Source: Salinivibrio sp. ES.052
Lineage (GTDB): Bacteria > Pseudomonadota > Gammaproteobacteria > Enterobacterales > Vibrionaceae
DNA length: 64,000 bases
Reading direction: 5' to 3'
NCBI RefSeq assembly: GCF_900141775.1
Contig: NZ_FSRI01000002.1
Span: 146,501-210,500 of the forward strand
Positions 28,076-36,608 of this stretch are shown in pieces. The position numbers were made by a program, and so were the translations under genes. Below the pieces are notes generated by a model. That model saw nothing but the letters and a program-made list of their open reading frames with translations. It had not been told where the DNA came from and ran no database searches. Each line of letters begins with the position of its first letter. Position 1 is the first letter of the stretch.

Positions 28076-28551
28076 CGATAACAACCTGTCAGAAGTGATT
28101 TTTTTGCTACAAGACGATGAACATCACCCCGTACATTTTACCGCGTTGTGCTAACTTACTTATCACCAAAAGCAATAAATATTTCACTCAATAGTCAAAA
28201 AAGTTTGGTTTAAAATGCAATAAAACTGACATTTAATCTATCTATCATATCCAGCAATGTCTTCTCTCATTAATACCCCACCACTATGCCTGCCTTGTTT
28301 AAAAGACAGAAACCTCCGACTTAAATGCGCATGTCCATATCCATTCATCAGGCTCATCGCGTAATAGATAGTGACTTGTCCGGCAGTAACCTCAAATAAC
28401 CAGCATTAATCACTAGCACTCATCGTTGTTTGCGGTTGAGCGCTTTATCACCACCCAGCCGCCAAGATCATGCTGATTCCTTCAAGCACGGAATACCCGC
28501 ATTTATTAGGGGTTGGTAATTTTTAGCAATCCTCTACAATTGGTTGGGTCA

Positions 28552-28582
28552 TGCCGAGCCTCTCCCTGCTCGGCTTTTTTTC
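28552..28582 (+). terminator. Strong orphan terminator upstream of the MATE gene
   Basis: GCCGAGC and GCTCGGC form a perfect 7-bp stem with a 7-nt loop followed by TTTTTTTC. It ends about 25 bp before the MATE start codon and no plus-strand gene precedes it, so it may act as an attenuator or end a small RNA. Confidence 0.8.
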
Positions 28583-28606
28583 ATCCTATTAAGCAAAGAG
28601 TGCCTG

Positions 28607-29923
28607 ATGGAGTCTGCTTCTCGCGCCAAACGCCTGTTTTCTACCACCCTGCCCATGCTGTTCGGGGTGCTGTCACTGATGAGTTTTCAGCTCGTTGACA
28701 GTGCATTCATTGGTCAGCTGGGTGTACTCCCGCTCGCCGCACAAGGCTTTACCTTGCCGATTCAGATGATCATTATTGGGCTGCAAGTTGGACTCGGGAT
28801 TGCCACGACCGCTGTTATCTCTCGGGCGCTTGGGGCAGACCAGTGTCGCTATGCCAAACAATTAGGCGGCCTGATTTTATTTATTGGCACCACAGGCGTT
28901 GCTTTGTTTGCCGGCTTGCTTTATGCCTTGCGCCATCCGATCTTGATGTTGCTCGATGCACCGGACAATGTCTTTCCGGTGATTGATAGCTATTGGCCAA
29001 TTTGGTTAGTCAGTGCTTGGGCAGGCGCGGTGCTGTACTTTTTTTATAGCTTGGCACGCGCCAACGGGAACACCATGCTACCCGGCTCCATGATGGTGGT
29101 CACCAGCTTATTAAACCTCGCCCTCGACCCGGTGTTTATCTTTTGGCTTGATTGGGGACTCAATGGTGCCGCCGTCGCCACCTTGATTGCGTTTGGCTCT
29201 GGCATCGCCATTGTCGCGCCTCGCGTGTTCGGCAAAGGTTGGATCGCTTTTGACTGGCATGACGTAGACATCAAGCAAAGTGTGGGCTCGATTGCCCACA
29301 TTATGGGGCCAGCGATGATCAGCCAGCTGCTGCCACCCGTGTCATCCATGCTCGCCACCAAATTGCTCGCCAGTTTTGGCTCAGCCGCGGTGGCCGCCTG
29401 GGCACTGGGCTCGCGTTTTGAGTTTTTCGCGATTGTCTCGGTGCTGGCGCTAACCATGTCGATGCCCCCCATGGTGGGCCGCTTGCTGGGTAAAGGCGAT
29501 TTAACCGAAGTAAAGCACTTGGTGAAACTCGCATGCCAATTCATTCTTGGCTCTCAACTTCTGATCGCCGTGGTCACTTGGCTTGCCGCCGCTCCCTTAG
29601 CGGACTTGATGACCAGTGATCAACAAGTCACCGATATCTTGCACACCCACCTTACCCTGGTCCCCTTTAGCCTTGGCGCGCTTGGTGTGTGTATGTTGAT
29701 GGTGTCGATTACCAATGCATTAGGCCGCTCATACACCGCACTGACCATTTCTGCGCTCCGTCTATTTGCTTTTTTCCTGCCCTGCCTCTGGCTGGGGGCA
29801 CAAATTGGCGAGCTGTTTGGCCTGTTTGCTGGCGCCTTAATCGGTAACCTCCTTGCGGGCGCAGTGGCTTATACCATGTACCGACGTACGCTGGCTAAAC
29901 TGATGGCGCACCAGCCCCGCTAA
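28607..29923 (+). CDS. MATE family multidrug efflux transporter
   Basis: A 438-residue inner-membrane protein with 12 predicted helices, exporting cationic compounds in exchange for Na+ or H+. MATE features: TLPMLFGVLSLMSFQLVDSAFIGQLGVLPLAAQGFTLPIQM in helices 1-2, repeated in the second half as IAHIMGPAMISQLLPPVSSMLATKLLASFG, and ALGSRFEFFAIVSVLALTMSMPPMVGRLLGKGD. ATG 28607 follows a purine-rich AAGCAAAGAG; an upstream in-frame start at 28544 would run through the terminator hairpin and is unlikely. It is not the dinF paralogue at 47.7-49.0 kb; identity between the two is low. Confidence 0.92.
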   Translation: MESASRAKRLFSTTLPMLFGVLSLMSFQLVDSAFIGQLGVLPLAAQGFTLPIQMIIIGLQVGLGIATTAVISRALGADQCRYAKQLGGLILFIGTTGVALFAGLLYALRHPILMLLDAPDNVFPVIDSYWPIWLVSAWAGAVLYFFYSLARANGNTMLPGSMMVVTSLLNLALDPVFIFWLDWGLNGAAVATLIAFGSGIAIVAPRVFGKGWIAFDWHDVDIKQSVGSIAHIMGPAMISQLLPPVSSMLATKLLASFGSAAVAAWALGSRFEFFAIVSVLALTMSMPPMVGRLLGKGDLTEVKHLVKLACQFILGSQLLIAVVTWLAAAPLADLMTSDQQVTDILHTHLTLVPFSLGALGVCMLMVSITNALGRSYTALTISALRLFAFFLPCLWLGAQIGELFGLFAGALIGNLLAGAVAYTMYRRTLAKLMAHQPR

Positions 29924-29946
29924 ACTGAGTCGATACTCACTGCTAT

Positions 29947-30047
29947 CATCGACTGGATTCGCTTAGCAGACCCTCCGCGCCAAGGATGGCGCGGCGGAGC
30001 CTCCAGGGATGGATTAACGGCGTGTCTGCGTGCGACTCCAGTCGATG
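29947..30047. repeat. ~100-bp nested inverted-repeat structure
   Basis: CATCGACTGGATTCGC (29947-29962) pairs with GCGACTCCAGTCGATG (30032-30047) at 15 of 16 positions. Inside, GCAGAC/GTCTGC and a GC-rich CTCCGCGCC / GGCGCGG hairpin also pair. It fills the gap between the MATE gene and the terminator of the phosphodiesterase gene. No T-run, so it is not a classic terminator. Confidence 0.7.
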
Positions 30048-30056
30048 CACATAACT

Positions 30057-30084
30057 AAAAAAGCCCGCTAATAACAGGCGGGCT
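30057..30084 (-). terminator. Terminator of the glycerophosphodiesterase gene
   Basis: AGCCCGC and GCGGGCT form a 7-bp stem (9-nt loop) followed on the minus strand by six T, about 30 bp after the stop codon. Confidence 0.88.
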
Positions 30085-30113
30085 CAAAAGGTAAATACAG
30101 TTAACGCGCGGGG

Positions 30114-31217
30114 TTAATAACCCAGTTGCGTTAAGGTCGCTTCAATGTCCTTGCCGTCACTGTCGGTTAAGGCGGTGACTGCCACGTTAGGACGGTTGGT
30201 AAAGAAACCATCCACGCCGCGCTCACGGTAACGGATCAAATCTTCGCGATCGTCCAAGGTATACATGTGCATCAGCAAGCCTTTTTCATGGCTCATATCC
30301 ACCATCCAAGACTTCGCCAAGTCCATATAGCTAAACTGGCTTGACCAAGCATCATCAAAGTTGGCTTGGGTGCCCGATGGCCCCACACCGATGGCACCGT
30401 GCTCCCTGGCATAATCCAACCATTCTGCGTAGCCCGCTTTCGAGGCCACTTCTTGACGCGCGTAGTACTGGGCGTAAGACTCATCATCCGCTTTCGGCGC
30501 GCTGTCTTTGGTCGGAATGTAGCCATCGCCTGCCCATAGCAGCAAGATTTTTGGCACATTCGGCATCACATCTTGCAGTGCTTCAAGGCTCGATTTATTA
30601 AAGGTCTGCAGGATCACTTTGCCTTTGGCGTCCTCATCCAACCAACCATGCTCGGTCAAGTCTTGCTTCAAATCCTTCTCAATCCCCGGGAAGAACTCAG
30701 GCACCTTGGTTTCAATATAAAGCCCTGGCTGGTGCGCACAGTCTTCAGCAATTTCACGTACCTGATCCAGCGTCACTAGCTTCAAACCGCGGAAGCTTTC
30801 ACGCGCACGCTCTGGGTACGCTTGGTTATACCAGCTGCCTGCATCCAGTTTTTCCAGCTCTGTCCAGGTAAAGGTGTTGACCGGATCGTCAGCACGCTCA
30901 GGATAGACCGTCTCAATATTGGTGTTGCGCTTAAGGTTGTCGTCATGCACGGCGATCAGTTTGCCGTCTTGAGTACGTTGCAAATCAAGCTCGAGATAAT
31001 CTGCACCCACTTCACAGGCAAGCTGATAAGCCGGCAAGGTAGATTCTGGTGCATTGTAGGAATCACCACGGTGGGCAATCACGGCGTGATCGGCAATGCC
31101 AAGCTGTTCACTTAACGCACTGTCACTGGCTTGGGCAAAAGAAGAGAAAGATAGGGCACTGGCCACGCTCAGGGCAGTAACAGTTACGCTCAGGGTCGCG
31201 TTCGATGATGTGTTCAA
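30114..31217 (-). CDS. glpQ: Periplasmic glycerophosphodiester phosphodiesterase
   Basis: Hydrolyses glycerophosphodiesters (deacylated phospholipids) to glycerol 3-phosphate and an alcohol. The 367-residue protein has a signal peptide ending SFSSFAQA, then the GDPD catalytic block VIAHRGDSYNAPESTLPAYQLACEVGADYLELDLQRTQDGKLIAVHDD with HRG, the metal-binding E-x-D pair and the second catalytic His. The C-terminus has GLLMHMYTLDDREDLIRYRERGVDGFFTNRP. I chose TTG 31217: AAGGAG is 6 bp upstream and the signal peptide begins there; there is no ATG nearby. It has its own terminator and lies downstream of ectD. Function is sure; gene symbol by family similarity. Confidence 0.9.
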   Translation of the reverse strand: MNTSSNATLSVTVTALSVASALSFSSFAQASDSALSEQLGIADHAVIAHRGDSYNAPESTLPAYQLACEVGADYLELDLQRTQDGKLIAVHDDNLKRNTNIETVYPERADDPVNTFTWTELEKLDAGSWYNQAYPERARESFRGLKLVTLDQVREIAEDCAHQPGLYIETKVPEFFPGIEKDLKQDLTEHGWLDEDAKGKVILQTFNKSSLEALQDVMPNVPKILLLWAGDGYIPTKDSAPKADDESYAQYYARQEVASKAGYAEWLDYAREHGAIGVGPSGTQANFDDAWSSQFSYMDLAKSWMVDMSHEKGLLMHMYTLDDREDLIRYRERGVDGFFTNRPNVAVTALTDSDGKDIEATLTQLGY

Positions 31218-31316
31218 CGGATACTCCTTAATGTCGTTGAAATTGGCGAGATAATTGAATGCTTGTTCAATTATCGAGACAGCATAGCAAAAGCCTGATT
31301 TAAAGAGAAAACAAAC

Positions 31317-31343
31317 TAAAAACGCCCACAAGCATGTGGGCGT
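31317..31343 (-). terminator. Terminator after ectD
   Basis: ACGCCCACA and TGTGGGCGT form a perfect 9-bp stem with a 4-nt loop, followed on the minus strand by TTTTTAG, 9 bp after the ectD stop. Confidence 0.9.
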
Positions 31344-31351
31344 CAATCTCG

Positions 31352-32269
31352 CTACGAGGCCAACGGCCAGAGTGACTCAACCGCCTGTAAAGGCCGATGA
31401 TCAGGGTTAGATAAATAGTGGGGACGCGGTGGCAAACCGCTATATGGCTTCCCTGTTTTATTCTCCACACTGTTATAAACAAACATTAAAATTGAGCGTG
31501 GATCGTTGGCAATATTATCCGGTGAACCATGCATTAAGTTGCAATCATGGAACACCAATGTACCGGCTTGTCCCGTTACAGAGGCAATGCCATTGTCTTC
31601 TAACAATGCCTCCATGGTCTCCGGCTTGGGCACACCCAGCCTTTGCTTTTTCAGTGATTGCTGATAATTCTTCTCGCGGGTGTTGCCTTCACAAGACGCA
31701 TAGTGATGGTGCGAGCCTGGGATCACATACAAGGGTCCATTGTGCTCGGTGTTATCGGTGAGCATCAGCCAAACGGTAACTGCTCGCATCCGTGGCATTC
31801 CATCCTCAACGTGCCAAGTCTCGAAGTCAGAATGCCAAGGAAACGACTGACCTTTAAACGCAGGCTTAATATTGATGCGCGACTGCATCAAATACGCGTC
31901 CGAGCCCAAAATTTGCCGGACTTTATTCAAAATGCGGGGATCACGAGAGAAACGATCAATGAGGTCACTATAAGCAAACGGCTTAAAGATCGTGCGCAAC
32001 TCGTCGCTATCCGACTCGGTATAAAGCTCTTCACAGCCGGCCATATCATCGCGTAAACGGGTTATTTCGCGTTTAAGCGGTGCCACCATTTCCGGCAGGT
32101 AATTGTCCATCACCAGAAAGCCGTGACGCTCAAAGTGATCTAACGCGTCCAGGCTCAAACTATGCGGGATGTTTGGTTGAGCGTTGCCGTAAACAACAGG
32201 ATCCAAGCGGGGAGATAAGGTTTCTTGTCCATTGACGCGTGAGGGATACAAATCAGGTGTACCTTCCAT
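31352..32269 (-). CDS. ectD: Ectoine hydroxylase EctD
   Basis: Iron(II)/2-oxoglutarate-dependent dioxygenase that converts the compatible solute ectoine to 5-hydroxyectoine. The 305-residue length is standard. The EctD signature FPWHSDFETWHVEDGMPRMRA contains the iron ligands H and D; the third ligand is in VFHDCNLMHGSPDN, and the 2-oxoglutarate arginine is in NDPRSILMFVYNS. ATG 32269 has AAGGAGG upstream. It is followed by its own terminator, so it is a single-gene unit; ectABC, which make ectoine, are not in this window. Divergent from gmk. Presence supports a halophilic host. Confidence 0.95.
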   Translation of the reverse strand: MEGTPDLYPSRVNGQETLSPRLDPVVYGNAQPNIPHSLSLDALDHFERHGFLVMDNYLPEMVAPLKREITRLRDDMAGCEELYTESDSDELRTIFKPFAYSDLIDRFSRDPRILNKVRQILGSDAYLMQSRINIKPAFKGQSFPWHSDFETWHVEDGMPRMRAVTVWLMLTDNTEHNGPLYVIPGSHHHYASCEGNTREKNYQQSLKKQRLGVPKPETMEALLEDNGIASVTGQAGTLVFHDCNLMHGSPDNIANDPRSILMFVYNSVENKTGKPYSGLPPRPHYLSNPDHRPLQAVESLWPLAS

Positions 32270-33271
<1,002 letters not shown>

Positions 33272-33311
33272 CCACCACATTAAGACGTGGCCGGATTGCA
33301 ACAGCCAAGGC

Positions 33312-33340
33312 TGGCAATAGGTCGCGGCCTTTTGTATACT
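33312..33340 (+). promoter_or_regulatory. Candidate rpoZ-spoT promoter with leader hairpin
   Basis: TGGCAA, 17-bp spacer, TATACT. Just after it GGTCATT and AATGACC (33345-33361) form a perfect 7-bp hairpin in the predicted 5' leader, 27 bp before the rpoZ ATG. Confidence 0.4.
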
Positions 33341-33387
33341 TTTCGGTCATTTTTAATGACCTGTTTATTACATAGCTGGAGTCCTTC

Positions 33388-33660
33388 ATGGCACGCGTAA
33401 CTGTTCAAGACGCCGTTGAAAAAATTGGTAACCGTTTCGATCTCGTTCTGGTTGCGGCTCGCCGCGCCCGCCAACTACAAACAGGTGGCAAAGACGCTTT
33501 GGTCGCAGAAGAAAACGATAAGTACACAGTGATCTCTTTGCGTGAAGTTGAAGAAGGACTGATCAACAAAGAAGTGCTCGACGCCCGTGAGCGCAAAGAA
33601 AAACAAGAGCAAGAAGCCGCCGAAATGGCCGCGGTGAGCACCATTTCTGGTCAACGTTAA
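33388..33660 (+). CDS. rpoZ: RNA polymerase omega subunit
   Basis: A 90-residue protein, [34 protein letters not shown]..., the omega subunit that helps assemble beta-prime and forms one of the two ppGpp sites on RNA polymerase. GGAG lies 8 bp before the ATG. It precedes spoT by 27 bp; pairing of a ppGpp receptor and a ppGpp synthase/hydrolase gene is conserved across gammaproteobacteria. The C-terminal tail is charged and low-complexity ([12 protein letters not shown]), as usual. Confidence 0.98.
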   Translation: MARVTVQDAVEKIGNRFDLVLVAARRARQLQTGGKDALVAEENDKYTVISLREVEEGLINKEVLDARERKEKQEQEAAEMAAVSTISGQR

Positions 33661-33687
33661 ACGCGTCATTTATCAGGGACAGGCCGT

Positions 33688-35787
33688 TTGTACCTATTTG
33701 ATAGCCTGAAAGAAGTCGCTAGTCGGTATTTGCCGGAGTCACAGCTTGAAGCACTCCGGCAAGCTTACTTGGTGGCTCGGGATGCCCACGACGGGCAAAC
33801 ACGCTCGACCGGCGAGCCTTACATCATTCATCCCATTGCGGTGGCACGGATCCTAGCCGAAATGCGCTTGGACTGTGAAACCCTGATGGCAGCCTTGTTG
33901 CATGACGTGATTGAAGACACGGAAGTGACCAAGGATGATCTGCAGCAACGCTTCGGTGATGTGGTGGCCGAGCTGGTCGACGGGGTATCCAAGCTTGATA
34001 AGCTCAAATTCCGCGATCGTAAAGAAGCCCAAGCGGAGAACTTCCGTAAAATGGTCATGGCGATGGCCCATGACATCCGCGTTATTCTGATCAAGCTCAG
34101 TGATCGGACCCATAATATGCGAACACTGGGTGCATTACGCCCAGATAAAAAGCGCCGCATTGCGCGTGAAACGCTAGAAATATTCGCCCCTCTCGCCCAC
34201 CGCTTGGGTATTCATAATATTAAAGTCGAGCTCGAGGAGCTGGGCTTTGAAGCCCTCTACCCAAATCGCTACCGCGTCCTTAAAAAAGTCATCGCGCAAG
34301 CACGGGGTAACCGCAAAGAGATGATCCAAAAAATCCATGCGGAAATTGAAGGTCGTTTGGAAGATGCCGGGATTAACGCGCGTGTGCTGGGGCGAGAAAA
34401 AAACCTGTATTCCATCTATAACAAGATGAGAAACAAGGAACAACGCTTCCATACCATTATGGACTTGTATGCGTTTCGCGTCATTGTGGGTGATCTCGAC
34501 ACTTGTTATCGCGTTCTTGGGCAAATGCATAATCTGTATAAGCCCCGACCTAGTCGCGTCAAAGACTATATTGCCGTCCCCAAAGCCAACGGCTATCAAT
34601 CATTGCATACCTCTATGATTGGCCCCCATGGCGTGCCCGTTGAAGTGCAAATTCGTACCGAAGACATGGATCAGATGGCGGATAAAGGGGTGGCCGCACA
34701 CTGGGCGTATAAAAACGGTTCCGATCGTCCATCAGGTACCACGGCACAAAAACGTGCTCAACGCTGGATGCAAAATATTATCGAGCTGCAGCAAAGTGCA
34801 GGGAGCTCGTTTGAGTTTATCGAAAGTGTTAAGTCCGATCTGTTCCCCGACGAATTATACGTGTTCACGCCCAAAGGGCGGATTGTCGAGCTGCCTGTTG
34901 ATGCCACCGCGGTCGATTTTGCCTATGCTGTCCACACCGATGTCGGCAACACCTGTGTCGGTGCGCGGGTTAATCGCCAGCCATACCCACTGAGCCAACC
35001 ACTGAAAAATGGTCAAACGATCGAGATCATTACCGCGCCGGGCGCACGCCCTAATGCGGCATGGCTCAACTATGTGGTGACCGCTCGGGCTCGGACAAAA
35101 ATCCGCCAAGTGCTAAAAACCATGCGTCGTGAAGAGTCGGTGACCTTAGGTCGTCGCCTACTCAACCATGCACTTGGAGATAAAAACCTACCAGATATCG
35201 ACGCTGAACGCCTTGGTGCTGTGCTAGGTGATCTCAAGCTCAAAACCAGCGATGACCTATTAGCGTCCATCGGCTTAGGTGAGTTAATGAGTGTGGTAAT
35301 TGCTCGACGCTTACTCGATAAAGACCCAGCCGCACCGACAGAAGGTAAAATGGCCATTCGTGGTGCCGATGGCATCTTGGTCACCTATGCCAACTGCTGT
35401 CGCCCCATTCCCGGTGATCCGATTATTGCCCATGTCAGTCCCGGTAAGGGCTTGGTCATTCACCGTGAAACCTGTGCCAATATTCGTGGTCATCGCCAAG
35501 AGCCGGACAAATATATGCCGGTAGAATGGGCGGATGATTTTGAACAAGAGTTCAGCACACGAGTGCGGGTGGATATGCAGAATCATCAAGGCGCATTGGC
35601 GGATTTAACCAATACCATTGCATCAACCGGCTCCAATATCCAAGGGCTAACCACCGAAGAGCGTGATGGCCGCTTGTACACCATCTTTGTGCGATTAACG
35701 ACAAAAGATAGAGTGCACCTAGCCAACATTATGCGCCGACTTCGTGTGATGCCAAATGTGGTGAAGGTCAGCCGTCAGAAAAACTGA
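33688..35787 (+). CDS. spoT: Bifunctional (p)ppGpp synthetase/hydrolase SpoT
   Basis: Controls the stringent response by making and degrading (p)ppGpp. Domains in order over 699 residues: HD hydrolase (residues ~45-145, with HDVIEDTEV and RTHNMRTL), synthetase (YSIYNKM, DLYAFRVIV, YQSLHTS), TGS (~385-450, VFTPKGRIVELP), zinc-finger-like/helical region (YANCCRPIPGDPI) and a C-terminal ACT domain. Starts with TTG 33688 giving MYLFDSLKEV, as in E. coli where spoT also starts with TTG. Hydrolase HD residues are intact, so both activities are expected. Follows rpoZ. Confidence 0.97.
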   Translation: MYLFDSLKEVASRYLPESQLEALRQAYLVARDAHDGQTRSTGEPYIIHPIAVARILAEMRLDCETLMAALLHDVIEDTEVTKDDLQQRFGDVVAELVDGVSKLDKLKFRDRKEAQAENFRKMVMAMAHDIRVILIKLSDRTHNMRTLGALRPDKKRRIARETLEIFAPLAHRLGIHNIKVELEELGFEALYPNRYRVLKKVIAQARGNRKEMIQKIHAEIEGRLEDAGINARVLGREKNLYSIYNKMRNKEQRFHTIMDLYAFRVIVGDLDTCYRVLGQMHNLYKPRPSRVKDYIAVPKANGYQSLHTSMIGPHGVPVEVQIRTEDMDQMADKGVAAHWAYKNGSDRPSGTTAQKRAQRWMQNIIELQQSAGSSFEFIESVKSDLFPDELYVFTPKGRIVELPVDATAVDFAYAVHTDVGNTCVGARVNRQPYPLSQPLKNGQTIEIITAPGARPNAAWLNYVVTARARTKIRQVLKTMRREESVTLGRRLLNHALGDKNLPDIDAERLGAVLGDLKLKTSDDLLASIGLGELMSVVIARRLLDKDPAAPTEGKMAIRGADGILVTYANCCRPIPGDPIIAHVSPGKGLVIHRETCANIRGHRQEPDKYMPVEWADDFEQEFSTRVRVDMQNHQGALADLTNTIASTGSNIQGLTTEERDGRLYTIFVRLTTKDRVHLANIMRRLRVMPNVVKVSRQKN

Positions 35788-35811
35788 TCCTAACGATACA
35801 TTGTTTTATGT

Positions 35812-35831
35812 CGCCCGCCTTTTGGCGGGCG
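35812..35831 (+). other. Hairpin between spoT and trmH
   Basis: CGCCCGCC-TTTT-GGCGGGCG, a perfect 8-bp stem 25 bp after the spoT stop. It is followed by a pyrimidine-rich stretch but no true T-run, so partial termination or mRNA processing is possible. Confidence 0.6.
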
Positions 35832-35868
35832 CATCTGTCTTTCGTCTTGTCATTTACGGAATTACATC

Positions 35869-36573
35869 ATGACACCTGAACGCTTTGAACGCATTCACCA
35901 GGTGCTGACAAAGCGCCAACCTGATCTCACCGTGTGTATGGAGCAAGTTCACAAGCCCAACAACATTTCAGCCATCATTCGCACCGCCGATGCCGTTGGC
36001 ATCCATCGCCTGCATGCCGTGTGGCCCGAAGACACCAAAATGCGTACCCTCGGCGGCACCTCTGCTGGTTCACGCAATTGGATTGATGTGGTCACCCATG
36101 ACACCACGGCAGAGGCTTTCGACGCCATGCAAGCACAAGGGATGCAAGTGTTGGTGACCAACCTCTCAGAGACCGCGGTCGATTTTCGCGAGATTGATTA
36201 CACCCGCCCTACGGCCATTGTTTTAGGTCAAGAAAAACAAGGCATTAGTCGCGAAGCGCTGGATAAAGCAGACCAAGATATCCTCATTCCAATGGTGGGT
36301 ATGGTACAGTCGCTAAATGTATCAGTGGCCAGTGCGTTGATTTTGTATGAAGCCCAGCGCCAACGCCAAGCGGCGGGCATGTATCAGCAAGATAAGACCC
36401 GCTTGCCCGACGATGAGGTACATCAAATATTATTTGAACGCGGACACCCAGTTCTCGCCCGCGTAGCAAAACAAAAAGGCCTGCCTTATCCGCCACTGGA
36501 TAAAAACGGACAAATTATCGCTGATGAAGCGTGGTGGGCAAACATGCAGGCCGCCAAACACACTCGTCGATAA
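35869..36573 (+). CDS. trmH: tRNA (guanosine(18)-2'-O)-methyltransferase TrmH
   Basis: SPOUT-fold enzyme that methylates the ribose of G18 in the D-loop of tRNAs. The 234-residue protein shows EQVHKPNNISAIIRTADAVGIHRLHAV (motif 1 with catalytic Arg), AIVLGQEKQGISREAL (motif 2) and VQSLNVSVASALILYEAQRQR (motif 3), the deep-knot SAM site. ATG 35869 is preceded by a purine-poor stretch but fits the family start. It sits between spoT and recG as in E. coli. Confidence 0.96.
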   Translation: MTPERFERIHQVLTKRQPDLTVCMEQVHKPNNISAIIRTADAVGIHRLHAVWPEDTKMRTLGGTSAGSRNWIDVVTHDTTAEAFDAMQAQGMQVLVTNLSETAVDFREIDYTRPTAIVLGQEKQGISREALDKADQDILIPMVGMVQSLNVSVASALILYEAQRQRQAAGMYQQDKTRLPDDEVHQILFERGHPVLARVAKQKGLPYPPLDKNGQIIADEAWWANMQAAKHTRR

Positions 36574-36608
36574 AGCGAACGAGCTGAAACGGACGGATAA
36601 ATAGACTG

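Larger units (their letters stand above)
27922..28606. other. 685-bp gene-free, AT-rich interval between yejB and the MATE gene
   Basis: No credible coding frame on either strand. It holds a candidate minus-strand promoter for yejB (28047-28075) and, at the far end, a plus-strand promoter-like pair (TTGGTA 28513-28518, 16 bp, TACAAT 28535-28540) immediately followed by a strong rho-independent terminator (28552-28582) with no gene in front of it. A small RNA or leader may lie here. Confidence 0.6.

Noticed and set aside
29044-29544. A 166-codon antisense frame in the MATE gene
   Set aside because: No homology or start signal; explained by codon bias of the membrane-protein gene on the other strand.
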